A DNA stretch of 64,000 nt from the NCBI GenBank assembly GCA_964247055.1, contig OZ176054.1:5890001-5954000 (forward strand), read 5' to 3'. Each line of letters starts with the position of its first letter. The first letter of the stretch is position 1. The position numbers and the translations under genes were made by a program. This document shows, in pieces, positions 36,853 to 50,600 of this stretch. The notes under the pieces are model-generated. The model searched no databases. It was not told where the DNA came from and worked only from the letters and a program-made list of their open reading frames with translations. This DNA comes from Paragordius varius. Its lineage: Eukaryota; Nematomorpha.

Positions 36853-39800
36853 AATTTTTTCGAAAAAATTTTGGTCTACCTTTGCGAAAGTCAAATTTTG
36901 GTATGGAGATTCATCCGTATTCTTTTCATCTCTTATACCACTAATTCCCATTTCTTTTATCCAATTATCTCTTTTGCGTTCGGATCTCTGGGTTCGTTGA
37001 CTATTTTCTGGATTCATAGAATCCATATCTATTATAATTTTTGGAAGAAATATGTAAAAAATTATTAATTCATAAGCGCCAAATAGACCATTATTTTAGG
37101 AAATATACAAGGTTATCTGTATCATCATAAACCTCTTTAAAAATTTAAAAATATTTTTATCCAATAATATATAATACTAAAAGTCAGCCTACAAATATTA
37201 AAATAAAACAACAAATGACCTCAAAATTTTTAATATAGTAATTTTTACCGTTTTTAAGAGTATTATTTTAGGTTAAAATCATTGAGATTATAAATAACAT
37301 TAAATAAAACAAGTAGGAAATAAGGAATTTATCTAAAGATCCATAAGTTGCTTCAAGAACATTAATATCTTCTTAAATTCAAATTATTTAAAAATTTACT
37401 TAAGTTAGATGATAAATTTTTGGAGTTTTGAATAATAGCCGTGTATTGTGAGTTGTTTAACATTCCAACATTTTTCCTGCCATCAGATGATGCTGCAATG
37501 GTAATTGTGTTATAAACTGAGGTGTAAAACGCTTCTATAACAGATCGGCAATTGGTGAAAAAATATTTACATTCTTTTTCATACGTCGATCCAAACAAGG
37601 TTAAATAATTCTGGTGTTTTATGCAAAAAAATATTTAATGATTATTATCCAATATAATTAATATTCGAAATTTTATGTAAATTTATTTACTGTTAATCTC
37701 CCATACAATAATTATAAATATTAGTCCAATTTTTTCAATCAATCTTTTTGTTATTTTGTTTGCTGGTTTTCTTAAACTAGTATGTATATACCTTGCAATA
37801 AAACTGTGAACAAAGATAGGATTATAATAATTTTGATCGAAATATTAGTATTGTTAATAAACTTTTTATTGATTAACAATAAAAATACATACGTTTTGCC
37901 AATTTCTTATCATTATTGAAGATAAATTTTTAATTATTGATAATACGTTAAATTTCTCGAACCATTAGTATATCCATGTATTTGTCCGGCACAGATTCCT
38001 TTAGCCATTTAATAAGATCCTTATAGGGATTTATGTATTCACGCAACAATTTATTTTTATGATTAGCCATGAGACTTGGGTGATTAATTTGATCTCTACG
38101 AAAAAAAAAACAAAATAAATTAAATTTTAAAATTACATTAAAAAATTATGTTTGTTAAATATAAAATAAGTTTATATTTACAATTTTGAAAGGGTATTAG
38201 ACGTGGGAGATATGGGAATATTGGGTAGCGAATTCAAATCATACGTGTCAATCAATTTAACATTCTAGTTTATAATAATTATCAAAACTAATATACTATT
38301 TTGTTGAATAGGCTACTAAGATACAGACTGAGTTTAAGTGAGAATTGATTGCGTAAAGTTTCGTATTCCGATAATTTTTCTTGAACTGCTTTCATCTTTT
38401 TGAGTGCTAAACACAAAAAATAATTAAATTAAATTGTATTATTGCATCATAATTGAAAAAAAATGTATCCACATATATATTTTATCATAATATATAACAA
38501 TTTTGGAATAATTTTAGATTTTTTAATATTATGGCATTTAAATTAATAATAATAATACTAATGTCAATTGAATACCGTTATGATTTTGTGCGTATTGAAT
38601 TGATTTGTGTAAATCAGAAACTGCCCGGTTTAGCTCTTTAATTTTTCCCAAATCACTTAACTCACTTTCCATCAAAATTCGTTTATAATGCGAAGGATAT
38701 TCCAGATTATCCTAAATATAATATTGGTAAATTGGAAATTATCAATTTTTTTTCGATTTATTTTAATTAAAAACAATATATTTTATTTTTATCTTATGGA
38801 TTGGAACCGTAACTTTATTGAAATTTACTAGATAGTAGGTCTCTGCTTCTAAAATATTTTTATAATTCTACCGGTTTCTTTGATCTTTAAAGTAGTTAAT
38901 AATGTGTTAATGAAATAAAGTCCCAATTATAAAAGATAAATATATTGAACGCCACATTTTACTGAAACATTTATATACACAGTCAAATGTAATAGGATTT
39001 GGTTAATATTTATTAATTTAGCGGTTCTAAAACAACTAAAGTGCCGTTCTAAAACAAGTGCCACCATCATTCCCTGAATTAAGTATATGGATACATAAAT
39101 ATATACTTTTTATAATTATAATATTTAATAAAAGATATTCAAAATATTATTAAGGCTATATTACGACATAAAGTAAACCAATTATATCATACGGTTTTTG
39201 GTTCATCAAAACGACTTTATAAATCAAATCGTTCCAGTTCCAATCGATATTATTATTATAAAATAAATTAATTGTATTGCATTTTTTATAATAAACTTGA
39301 ATAAAAGATGCGATACATTTATTACAAAATTACGTTTAGTTTATTACATAATAGTATGCATTCATTATATACCAACAATCCTTCCAATTCTCGCTTCAAT
39401 CCTGTCCTATTAGCTTGTACGATACGGAGTGAAATATCTTTTTCATCCATGGCCTCCATATGACCACGTACGTGATTCAGACAGTTTGTGTCCCAGGTTC
39501 GGAGACGGCCTTCAAGCAACGAAATATCACAAATGGCCTGATCAAGTAAACCAAGCAAGCTAGCTAAATCCGATTCTGATCCCATGAGTGTGTGAATGTT
39601 GGACTATAAGAGAGATAGATAGATAGATGGATATTTGTTTGTGAATATATACAGCAGTATTTTTAACATGTACGGATTAGCAGAACAATGTGGGGCAGTA
39701 AAAAAGCAAGAAAAATGTTTGGATAATGAAATTAATGATATATATTTACCTAGTGTATCGTATACCTTATGTTTTGTTATTAGATTCTGATAAACTAAGC

Positions 39801-42800
39801 AGTTATGATTTTCACGTTTAATGATTGATTAAAAGACAACATAATTAATAATTGACTTCATCAAAATGATTTTGGTTCTGCTTATATATCATTACATTAA
39901 TATTACTTAAAAAAACTATCTAAAGAGCCATGAACAAAATTAGCTATTATCTCACATACGTAAAATGCGTAGTGGTAGAGACGAACTCGTATATTATGAA
40001 TTTGAAATACAATTTTGCACTATCAGACCTGGGCAGGTAAATGTTAAGCTTCATGAACCCTTATAATTGTACAATTTAATCTTATTTATCCATTAATAAA
40101 CAGAAAAAAGAGGCTCTAAACTGTATAGATATGTTTTAAATACATATGTACAATCCTTTATACCCCATCAAGTAAATTGAGTTCTTTCGTCAATTTATCT
40201 GACATGGATTCTATATTATCCAACATTGCTATTTCAAATGACTCCCCCACATCTTTAGCCGTAAACTCTGATGCTGAGTTATCTGCTCTATTGGCGGGAT
40301 TTGTGACATATTCATGCATAATGTTTTCCAGGTCTTTTTCCTCCTTCTTAGATATGAGCTGGTAATGCGATGATGAAGTTTCGATTCCTGCCTTATCACT
40401 AAAAGGAGAGATATTTTCTTTACCATGATCGGGGTATAACACTTCGTTTTCAACTATAAGGCATATATAACACACAAAAATGAGTAATATAAAACAGGTA
40501 AATTAAAAATACAAAAGATGAAAACTGTTTGATATATCAAAGTTTGTTCTAAATACTTTTATAGTGTAACAAAACGTTTTTCCATTTAATAAAACGCTTT
40601 TTTTTCTATATTTAATTAACAAAACTATGCTATTATGAAATGGCAAAATAATGATGATAAAGATATTTTTTGTAAATAATATAAGTTTTTGATATTGCAT
40701 GTGTTGCATTTGTTCAACGCATAAATACAATATTTTCCGTTTATTAGAATTTTTAATCGAATTCCTTGTTTTTTTTAATTTATTGAATGTCATCATTCCA
40801 TTTCTCGCCCTTTGTCATTAAATTTCATAAAAAATGGGAACGCTTTAAAAATTAACATCCACTAATAATCCAGAGTGATTAACAAATTATTCTTAAAGAA
40901 AAGCGACCGGAAGGGAATATATTAAATTAGTACGCATAATAAAAAGTTTTTAGTTTTTAAAATAATTGAATAAATCTTACCAATTATTAATTAATTTTTA
41001 TGAAAAAAGCGAAAAGGCGTATTTTACATGAGATAATGATAAAAACAGATATTTCAATATACAGCGTAAAATAAATGTGGCATACGATACAGATATAAAA
41101 ATATAATTAATAATGGTTATGAAATAGAGATATGGTTATAAATGATTTTTTAAATAATTCTGTCCAAAATTCCTTTGAAATTAAAGTAGGACTCTATCAG
41201 GGATCAGCCTTAAGCCCCTTGCTGTTTATTACAATATTAGTCGCTGTTACTCGCGATATTCGGTTAAATCTGCTATGTGAAATTCTATATGCAGATGACA
41301 TAGTGCTTACCGCAACCTCGATTTCAGACTTAGAAAAAAATGTTTTTACAATGGGAACAACGGCTAACCAAATTTGGATTGAAAATAAATGAAAATAAAA
41401 GTAAAATTCTGATAACGGGCGAACAATGAAATTAAATACCCATGCGGAGTTTGCGGAATTAATGTTGGATTTGATTCTATTCTCTGCTCTGCATGTAAAA
41501 AATCGTCACAATAAATGTACAAACATTACTGGCAAACTATCCGAAAAGATAAATTTCAAATGCGAATCATGCGTGCAGCATTTACCGCCCCCATCAATTA
41601 AGCACATAGTCCTTAGTAACTCAAGCTTTAAAGTGGTACTGAGTTTACCTATGGCGATAAAATAACAACAGACTCATCAAACAATAGCGCAATAAATGCA
41701 ATAATAAATCGTACCTGGGGAAAATATCATCAGCTAAAATACATACTAAAACAAAAGCACATATTCCTCAAAACAAAAGGCTAAATTTATAAAATGGGCA
41801 TAAGACCAGTTTTGAAATATGCCACAGAGACCATGGCATTAACATAAACTCAAGAGAAACGTTTTATCATCGTGGAAAATCGCATACTACGCCTGATGTC
41901 AACGCAACTAAATCCCCAAGATATCCGCAATCACATACAAATGGAGCCAATAGACAAATCCATCCAATTCAAAAGAATGAGGTACTACGGTCACCTTGAC
42001 CGTATGAATCCTGACAATCTGATCAGGACCTCATTCGACATCATTCCACTCGGTAACAATAAGCCCGGTCGTCCACTTTTAACCTGGCTAAAAAGATTGA
42101 TTTGGATTTCCAACAACTCAAACTGCTAAAAACAGGTTGCATTGATAAAGAGCTATTTCATAAAAAGCTGGATTGCTTACGATGGTGCACCATCAAAGCT
42201 TACTGTTAAACAACAACAACAATTCTGTCCAAAGTATGTTTGTGGTAAAAATATTGTGTAGGTGTATTTATTAATTTGGGAAAGATTTTAATTCTGTTGA
42301 AAAATAGCGTTTTAAAAAATTTAAATTATCAGATGTTTTTACCAAAATCTTTATCTCTGGTTCGAATATCAAAAAAAATTCGGAAACAAAATTGCGTTCT
42401 GTATTTTGTATTTTAGCCATATATTTTTTAAAAAAAACATAAAGTCTTTTATAATGTTATAAATAGTGAGAAAATATCGGTTTTAAACGGTTTAAAAACC
42501 GTTTCTTGGAATTGTTTTTTAGTTCAAACAATTATAAATGGTTGGGTTTATATCACATAATCGCTAAGTTAAGTCAGTAATATTAGTATCTATAAAAGTG
42601 CGAAAAAGAGAGCGAATAAATTTTCGAAACGATTTTATTATGAACGCATTTTACAGGTATATCCTTTGTACTTCAAAAGTGTCTTTAAGTTGGTCCTAAA
42701 ATTTATAAAGTTTGGATTTAACCATAATTTTTGTATTTCACACTGAAAATTTTTTATTCAAAAACCACATTTTTTTGTTTCAAACTAATTTTTTCAAACT

Positions 42801-43650
42801 TAACAAAATTATTTTTTAATTACATGTTAAAATCTTATTAAATTCATATATTTTTTATAAAACTTAATAAAGATATACGGTTTTCAAACGTTTAAAAATT
42901 TATATTGATGTAAAGTTTATGTTAAATAAAGAAAATAGGTTAAAAATGATAAAATAGATTGATACACGATTCGATTGATAAAAGTTATAAACAAAACTAA
43001 AAGTCAAAGGACCAACTTGTTCGACGACCTTGAAGTGCAAATGGTATAAGAAAATAATATCATATTCCTATTTGATTATAATATAATATAGACTTTATGT
43101 ATTATTTTTTAGTATAAAGGGGGTAAATAGCAAAATTGATGGGTTAATATTTTTTTAATTAAAAACAATGCGTGAATCTGAATAAACGCATTTTAATATT
43201 ACTTTGAAAACTAGAAGGCAAATTAGCGAAAAGTGGAATATAATCAGGTGGTAAATATTGATTGCACAATCTATATAATATTTGGATAAAAGCCTCTTTG
43301 TCTGAATAACTATCCATTTCCCATGTGTAAGCTTTATCCAAATATAAATCAATCACCAAAGATTCCTTCAATTATTTTTACTAATACCAAATTACAATGA
43401 CAATCAATTTTTTTAAGATTGTTAAACGACCAAAAACAAGATTTTCGGAAAGAATCATTTGTTTCGTTTTTTTTCATTTGATATAAAAATAATTCATTCT
43501 TCTCGTTTACTAAAAAATATTATGCCACATAAGAAAACTTATTATGCAAAGAATGGAATGTTTTTTACGGCGACCAGATCTTGTCACATGAACAGTATAT
43601 AAAACCTTTTCATTTTGATCTTTAAACTCATTTTGAATTGATTTTCGCAT
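32765..43650 (-). CDS. EXOC1: Exocyst complex component 1 (Sec3), about 20 exons
   Basis: Exocyst subunit that tethers secretory vesicles to PIP2-rich plasma membrane. ATG at 43650. Firm exons: 43650-43539, 43509-43388, 43365-43203, 40453-40164, 39603-39373, 38711-38576, 38406-38297, 38264-38182, 38095-~37960. Middle pieces: about 37600-37370 ([10 protein letters not shown]), 37030-36880, 36800-36745, 36160-36060, 35600-35510, 35150-35010. The C-terminal half from about 34830 to 32765 is well matched. N-terminal PH-like part: [19 protein letters not shown] and [11 protein letters not shown]. Coiled coil: [21 protein letters not shown]-terminal helical bundle: [74 protein letters not shown], near-colinear with human EXOC1. 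Introns of 29, 22, 32, 30 and 30 nt sit beside a 2749-nt one holding a LINE relic. Some middle exon edges are not resolved. Confidence 0.92.
41090..42200 (+). pseudogene. LINE relic with zinc-finger-like insert, in an EXOC1 intron
   Basis: Opposite strand to EXOC1, inside its 40454-43202 intron. Order: RT piece [12 protein letters not shown] and [11 protein letters not shown] (YADD box, about 41190-41310), then [17 protein letters not shown]-like Cys/His block follows ([31 protein letters not shown]; about 41435-41575), then a C-terminal stretch with [19 protein letters not shown] and [11 protein letters not shown] (about 41980-42100). Several frame changes make it inactive. It differs in sequence from the LINE at 19-21 kb. 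Confidence 0.75.
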
Positions 43651-43710
43651 GGAATCAAGCATTTATTCGACGCATTCGTAAACACAGTCGTATTGATTCC
43701 ATAACACAAA
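43651..43710. promoter_or_regulatory. Shared EXOC1/WBP11 divergent promoter region
   Basis: Only 60 bp separate the start codon of EXOC1 (43650, minus) from that of WBP11 (43711, plus). Both starts are supported by family-matching N-termini. Either the core promoters overlap or the 5' leaders overlap the other gene. No TATA box stands out. Confidence 0.6.
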
Positions 43711-46700
43711 ATGGGACGAAGGCCTCTTAACACTACCAAAAGTGGAAAATATATGAATCCGGCCGATCAAACAAGTTTTTTTTATTAGTTTTATTTTAAG
43801 GAAAATTGGAGAGAAAGAAAGAGTTAAAAAAGGTTAAATTTTAATATTAAAAATCAGAATAAAAAGCAGCGTCAATTGATACGACAAGCTTTACTGAAGA
43901 GTCAAAACCCAAAACAGATTATTAGCGAATTAGAAATGCTTGATGATATGGGTATTTAAATTTATAATGATACCAAGAGTATAATATTGAAAAGCCACCT
44001 TTTTTCCGAGAAGCTGTTTTACAAGATAAGCGGAAAAAATTATTAGCGATGTTATCTAAAGTTTCAACCCACTACGTATTTCATAATTTAAATTAATTTT
44101 TACAGGAAAAAGCGGAGCCGACACAATTTGCCGAACTTATTAAGTAAATCACTAATTAATTTTAGGATGCGTAAAGAATACGATGCAAGACGACAAGAAA
44201 AATATAATTTCTTTGAAGCTATCAGAAAAGCTCGTAATGTTAATGTCGATTCGATTCCATTGCCAACTTTTCCCAATACCTCTGGTGATAATTGGGGTTC
44301 GTTTGGACAAATGGGTATTTTTTATTTTTTTAAAGAAAAAATCTAAACTGGACAAATAAAAGAAACGAAACTTGATAATTTTTAAGCAATAAATAAGCAA
44401 TTGAGATAAATTCGTAATAAATTAACCATTTGTAATTTATAAATATTGTCATGGTTATCAGGATTTTCCAAAAATATTACATAAGATATTATAATGTATC
44501 GAAAAATTTAGATATAGTTTTAATTTTTGTAATTATTTACGTTATATAGAAAAAATCAAAGTTAGTATGGCTGTTTTTTTGAAAAAAAATAGTTTATGCC
44601 TTAGTTTTTATGTTATATTTTATTGATATGATAACATTTTCCATGTATGATTTTTTTTATTTTAGGCTTATATCAAGACGGATTTCGGGGTTTTTCATCT
44701 AGTGCCATGTATATGGCTGGAATGCCTTATGTTGATCCATCATCATTTTCCTTAATGAATTGTGAAATGGACCTTAGTGGTCCAACATTGGGACAACATC
44801 AACACCCTTTAAATTGTAACTTATTCTTTGGATTTAAAAATTTAGATTTTTAATTTAATTACTTATTTATGCATTAACTCTGAATCTTTTTTATTTATTT
44901 AGTTCCCACAGGTGGAAATTCGGAATCATTTGCTATGCTACCTTTCCAACACCCAATGAAAGATGGAGTTTTAGCGTAATTTTCTATTTTAAATTTGGGA
45001 CTTCATTAATCTTCTTAAATTTTGAGTTTAAATCTTTGGAAGTTATTTAATATTGTATTGTTTGAACTACAGTGTAAATATAGTTAAGCCTTTATTATTT
45101 GTTGTTATTAAAAAATATTATAAATTATAAATAAATAAAATAGCAAATTAAAAGGGCTTTGTAAAATACGACCAGTTTTAATTCCACAAATTGGGAATCC
45201 TTATCAAAAAATTTTATATATTTATTATTATACTAGCGTGAATCTCGTGCTGCTACGCAGCCCGAGGAAGTCCTTCGGACTTCTGGGGGGGAGAGGGGGG
45301 GTTCGAAGTTTGGATTTTAATGGGTCTACCGGTTTTCCTGTACCAGATCACAAAGCCAGCATTTTCCATTTTTATAAATATATAGATTACCATAAATAAT
45401 GTTTTAATATCCATATATCTTTTAACATGCTATACAATCTTTTAACATGCTATACATATGATAGATACTCCCTACTCAGCAGCTATCATCAAAGAAACGC
45501 CTGACTAAAATTTTTGCCTTTTAACAGGCATTACGAACTTTCTCGAATTTTTACAGTCTCATACCTAGGGCGAAAAATCGATTTAAAAAATTATTTTTGT
45601 GGACTTTGTTTTTTGAAAAAAATGGCATTTTACGGGGGGAGCTGGTAAAAAGAGGGCCTAAATCAAAAAAGTGACTCGACTATGTTCGGCGCAATCGAAA
45701 ATAAGTAAACAAAAATCATATTTGAAATTGAATGGTCCAACACGTTCTCCAAAAAATTGACTTAACCCATTTTTCACACGGGGTGGGCCCAAACTGGGGA
45801 CCTAATTCCAAAAAAGGGCGAAGCTATTGTCGGGGCATTCATTAATGATTAAATTTTTTCGATGTTTGGATTTGATTGGGTTCACCGGTTTTCCGGAAAC
45901 AGATCACAAAGTTATATGAAAAATCAGTTTTTAGCAGGTAGCTCCTTACCCAGCAGCTATCATCAAATAAACGGCAGACTAAAATTTTTGCCTTTTAACA
46001 GGGAATACGTGGAATCTTTATTGAATTTTTACGGTCTCATACCTAGGGCGAAAAATCGATTTAAAAAATTATTTTTGTGGACTTTGTTTTTTGAAAAAGG
46101 TGGCATTTCACGGGGGGAGCGGGTAAAAAGAGGGCCTAAATCAAAAAAGTGGCTCGGCTATGTTCAGCGCAATCGAAAATAAGTAAACAAAAATCATATT
46201 TAAAATTGAATGGTCCAACACGTTCTCCGGAAAATTGTCTCAAAGACACGATTTTTGTGGACTTCTGTTTTCAAAAAAAACCCGTTTTTCATACGGGGTG
46301 GGCCCGAACTGGGGGCCTATTTCAAAAAAAGGGCGAAGCTATTGTCGGGGCATTCATTAATGATTATATCTTTTCGATATTTGGATTTGATTGGGTCTAC
46401 CGGTTTTCCTGTACCAGATCACAAAGCCAGCATTTTCCATTTTTATAAATATATAGATTACCATAAATAATGTATTAATATCCATATATCTTTTAACATG
46501 CTATACATATGATAGATACTCCTTACTCAGCATCTATCATCAAAGAAACGCTTGACTAAAATTTTTGCCTTTTAACAGGCAATACGAAAAATCTTTCTCG
46601 AATTTTTACAGTCTCATACCGTGGGCAAAAAAACACAATCAAAAAAATATTTTTGTGGACTTTGTTTTTTTTGAAAAAAATGGCATTTTACGGGGGGAGC

Positions 46701-47606
46701 GGGTAAAAAGAGGGCCTAAATCAAAAAAGTGACTCGACTATGTTCGGCGCAATCGAAAATAAGTAAACAAAAATCATATTTGAAATTGAATGGTCCAACA
46801 CGTTCTCCAAAAAATTGACTTAACCCATTTTTCACACGGGGTGGGCCCAAACTGGGGACCTAATTCCAAAAAAGGGCGAAGCTATTGTCGGGGCATTCAT
46901 TAATGATTAAATTTTTTCGATGTTTGGATTTGATTGGGTTCACCGGTTTTCCGGAAACAGATCACAAAGTTATATGAAAAATCAGTTTTTAGCAGGTAGC
47001 TCCTTACCCAGCAGCTATCATCAAATAAACGGTAGACTAAAATTTTTGCCTTTTAACAGGGAATACGTGGAATCTTTATTGAATTTTTACGGTCTCATAC
47101 CTAGGGCGAAAAATCGATTTAAAAAATTATTTTTGTGGACTTTGTTTTTTGAAAAAGGTGGCATTTCACGGGGGGAGCGGGTAAAAAGAGGGCCTAAATC
47201 AAAAAAGTGGCTCGGCTATGTTCAGCGCAATCGAAAATAAGTAAACAAAAATCATATTTAAAATTGAATGGTCCAACACGTTCTCCGGAAAATTGTCTCA
47301 AAGACACGATTTTTGTGGACTTCTGTTTTCAAAAAAAACCCGTTTTTCATACGGGGTGGGCCCGAACTGGGGGCCTATTTCAAAAAAAGGGCGAAGCTAT
47401 TGTCGGGGCATTCATTAATGATTATATTTTTTCGATATTTGGATTTGATTGGGTCTACCGGTTTTCCTGTACCAGATCACAAAGCCAGCATTTTCCATTT
47501 TTATAAATATATAGATTTATCCTTATATGCAAGTACTACAAACGTTTTCTATTTTTATGACACCAAATACATAACGAATTCTAAGAAATTTTGGATAACA
47601 TACACA

Positions 47607-47639
<33 letters not shown>

Positions 47640-50600
47640 TTTAAAACATATTGAGTTTTTTGGTCATATAGTTATTTTTATATTCATATATAATTTTTTA
47701 TGGGTCTAGTTGATGCCATTTTTGACATCATTACACATTACATGAATTGATATATTTTTATGTACAGAACTTCCGCAGTTTTAGAAGGTCAACAATCACA
47801 GCAACTGGATAGTAATGCTCCCCTTGATACCATGTCTGCTAATAAAGTTATCCCAGGACCACCGATAGAACCCATTCCTCCATTAAGCCCTATCCCATAC
47901 CAACGCAGTCGAAGGGATAAGGAAAATGTTAGTGAAACAGAGGATAGCCCTGATCGAAATAAAAGATTATTACATCGCCATACTAAAAGAAGGAGTCGAC
48001 GTAGTAGAAGCAGGAATCGTGATCGGAAAAGGAATAGGCATTCTGCTTCATCACGACGTTCAGAGAGTAGAAGTCGTTCAAGGTTATATTTTTTATCCGA
48101 TGAGTGAACAATATTACTCGAATTTTTATTAACTCAATAGCGTTTAGATTTTACTATTTAATTATTAGTAATAATGCATTTAACTCTTATTTTTTATATT
48201 AGACCATTATTTATTTTTTTTTGGTTACATTGAAAATTTTACAGATAAAGCATCAAAAGTAAAAAAATATGTTTATAGATCAAAGGATTCAAGTGCTGGT
48301 AGTTTGCGTAGTCGTCGTTCATCATCAGGAAGTGTCCGTAGGAAATCTGGTTCACGATCCCCCACATCACGACATAGAAGGTAATTTAAGATTTTTATTT
48401 TTAATTAAATTTGAATACTCAAAATTGTATCATATACACCCTCTATAAAGACCCCTTCCCTTTTATAATGAGCTTGAATATAACCAGCACTTATAAAATA
48501 TTTTGTTAAAGCTTTAATTGTTTCGTATATCAAATTTACTAGTTTGTGGAGATATTTGAGCCTCGAGAATGAGTAATATATTATAAAAAGTTTAATTTTT
48601 TTAAAAAAAATGAGTAATAATAACAAATATATTTGTTGAATTAAAAGTAATATTATATATCTTAAATTAATTATTAAGTGAAAAATTAATTTTAAAAAAC
48701 CTCATGAGGTTATTACTATGGTATAAAATTTTGATCTTTTTTTCTTTGTGTTTAGGCGAAGTACAGAACGGGAAAGTTATCATAGGAGAGCTGGGAGTCA
48801 TGAAAAGCGAAAACGTAGTCGATCCCGTTCCCACAATAAAACTACCAAGAGTAGTAATAGAGAACGATCATCTACTAGATCAAAATCTTTGGGCTCTACC
48901 GGTTAGTTTAAATCTGTTTTATATTGTATAAAAAATAAATAACCAGAAAAGGTTTATAAAAGTATATGAAATTTAACTTATATAAATGGATAGTAATGAG
49001 TAAAAATATTATGCCTTTAATGAAAAAGGTGTATTACCAAATAACTTGCTAATCTTTTAAACTGGATTGTATTAGATTATCATCCTTGTATAATTTAATA
49101 TAATATGCACATTTTTATACGATTTGTATTGAATTTATTATTATTAATGGGCAATAACAAACATAATTTAACCCTTTTTAATTAAGTACTATTTTATTAG
49201 ATAATGAATATGAAGAAATTATTGCTGAGGATAAATCATCAGAGCCCAATACAACTGCAACACTGGGTATGTTACATTTTGTGTATTTTTGCATTCTTAT
49301 TTATAATATTTTTATTTCCCCATTTTTAGAGAAACCGGAAAGTTATCAATATCCTCCCAATAACCAGGCACCCTCTTTCAATGTAATTTTTTATTATCAT
49401 TGATTATGTTAGCTACAATAAATTATGGCTTTTAAAATCAAGTTGTTTTAACTCTACGAATGCTTTCAAAAATATTAGTTTAGAGATATACGAGTGTGAT
49501 TTTTTAGCCTTAAAATTATTTTTAAATACTTTTAGAAAATGTTGCAGCAAATGGCACCACCTATGTTTCAAAATATGGCACAAAATATGTCGCAGTTTTT
49601 TATGAATCAAATGAGGTAACTAAAAGCACAAATTTTAGTAATTAGCTGAATATTATATGCTGTATATTTGATAAATGCTCTTTTCTTTGAAAAATTTAAC
49701 ATTTTTATATACCTTAGAGTTCCAAACATGAATCCAATGTTAGATCATCATCAGCCTTTTCCTCAATGTAAAATTATTTATTTATATTTTTAAAGTATTT
49801 TTTTGTCATGTTTGCGGTAATAATTTGGTCGATATAGTTTCATATCATTATTGCGCAGAAGTTATGGTTATATTGTCAAATATCATAATAAGTTGAACGT
49901 GTAACCAAATTATAGTACAATTTAACATATTTATCAGTGGTTAAATTTATTCTACTTAATTTAAAAAAATGATTGCCAAAAATTATTAACTTATAAATAA
50001 GTATTTAAAATGCTTAAATTGGAAGATTATTTTTCGTTTAATCCATTATAGATGTGGTTTAACAGTCTATTGTTAATGTAAAATTTTTCACATAAGTATC
50101 AAATTTATTTAAATTATATCAATTTTAAATGATCATCTCCTCATAAATTTAGCATGTAGAATTTCGCTGGCCAAAACTGTCATACGTTGAACGAAAATCT
50201 TATTGTAAACGATAAATTAATAAACAGGTTTAGGATATATGTGTCTAAGAAAATTTATTATAGTCAAGTTTAAGTATGGTCAAACCTTTTCATATTTAAA
50301 TACCATACCTCTCATATTAGCATGTTTTGGTGTCGCAAATTGATAAACCAAATTATATTAAAACCAATATTTTTTGAATGTTACAGATGATAATCATGGG
50401 AGAAACGCTATGGCCCCACCTCCACCCCCAAACTTATATACCGATACAGCTGCTGTTAATAATTTCGACAATCAAATTCAACAACGGCAAAACATGTCAT
50501 CTGGAATGAAACCCAAATCTATGAATGAACCGCTGGCAAAACCACAATCTTCTGTACTAGTTAAACCGGCTGCTAATCCTGAATCAATGAGTGGACAATT

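Noticed and set aside
43801-43832. A different frame for WBP11 exon 2 (KIGEKERVKK)
   Set aside because: It leads to a stop after the next splice; the frame giving KLERKKELKKNKKQR matches the family and keeps the phase.
44647-44980. WBP11 ending at the TAA at 44978-44980 as a short protein
   Set aside because: A donor (GC/GTAATT) sits just before the stop, the phase fits the exon at 47768, and the downstream exons end with the WBP11 C-terminus (KDDAY.TFMKEMEGLL).
45862-47609. Duplicate genes of 106, 99 and 86-113 codons
   Set aside because: Identical frames 1058 bp apart arise from the tandem Helitron units; no family similarity and no splice or start context.
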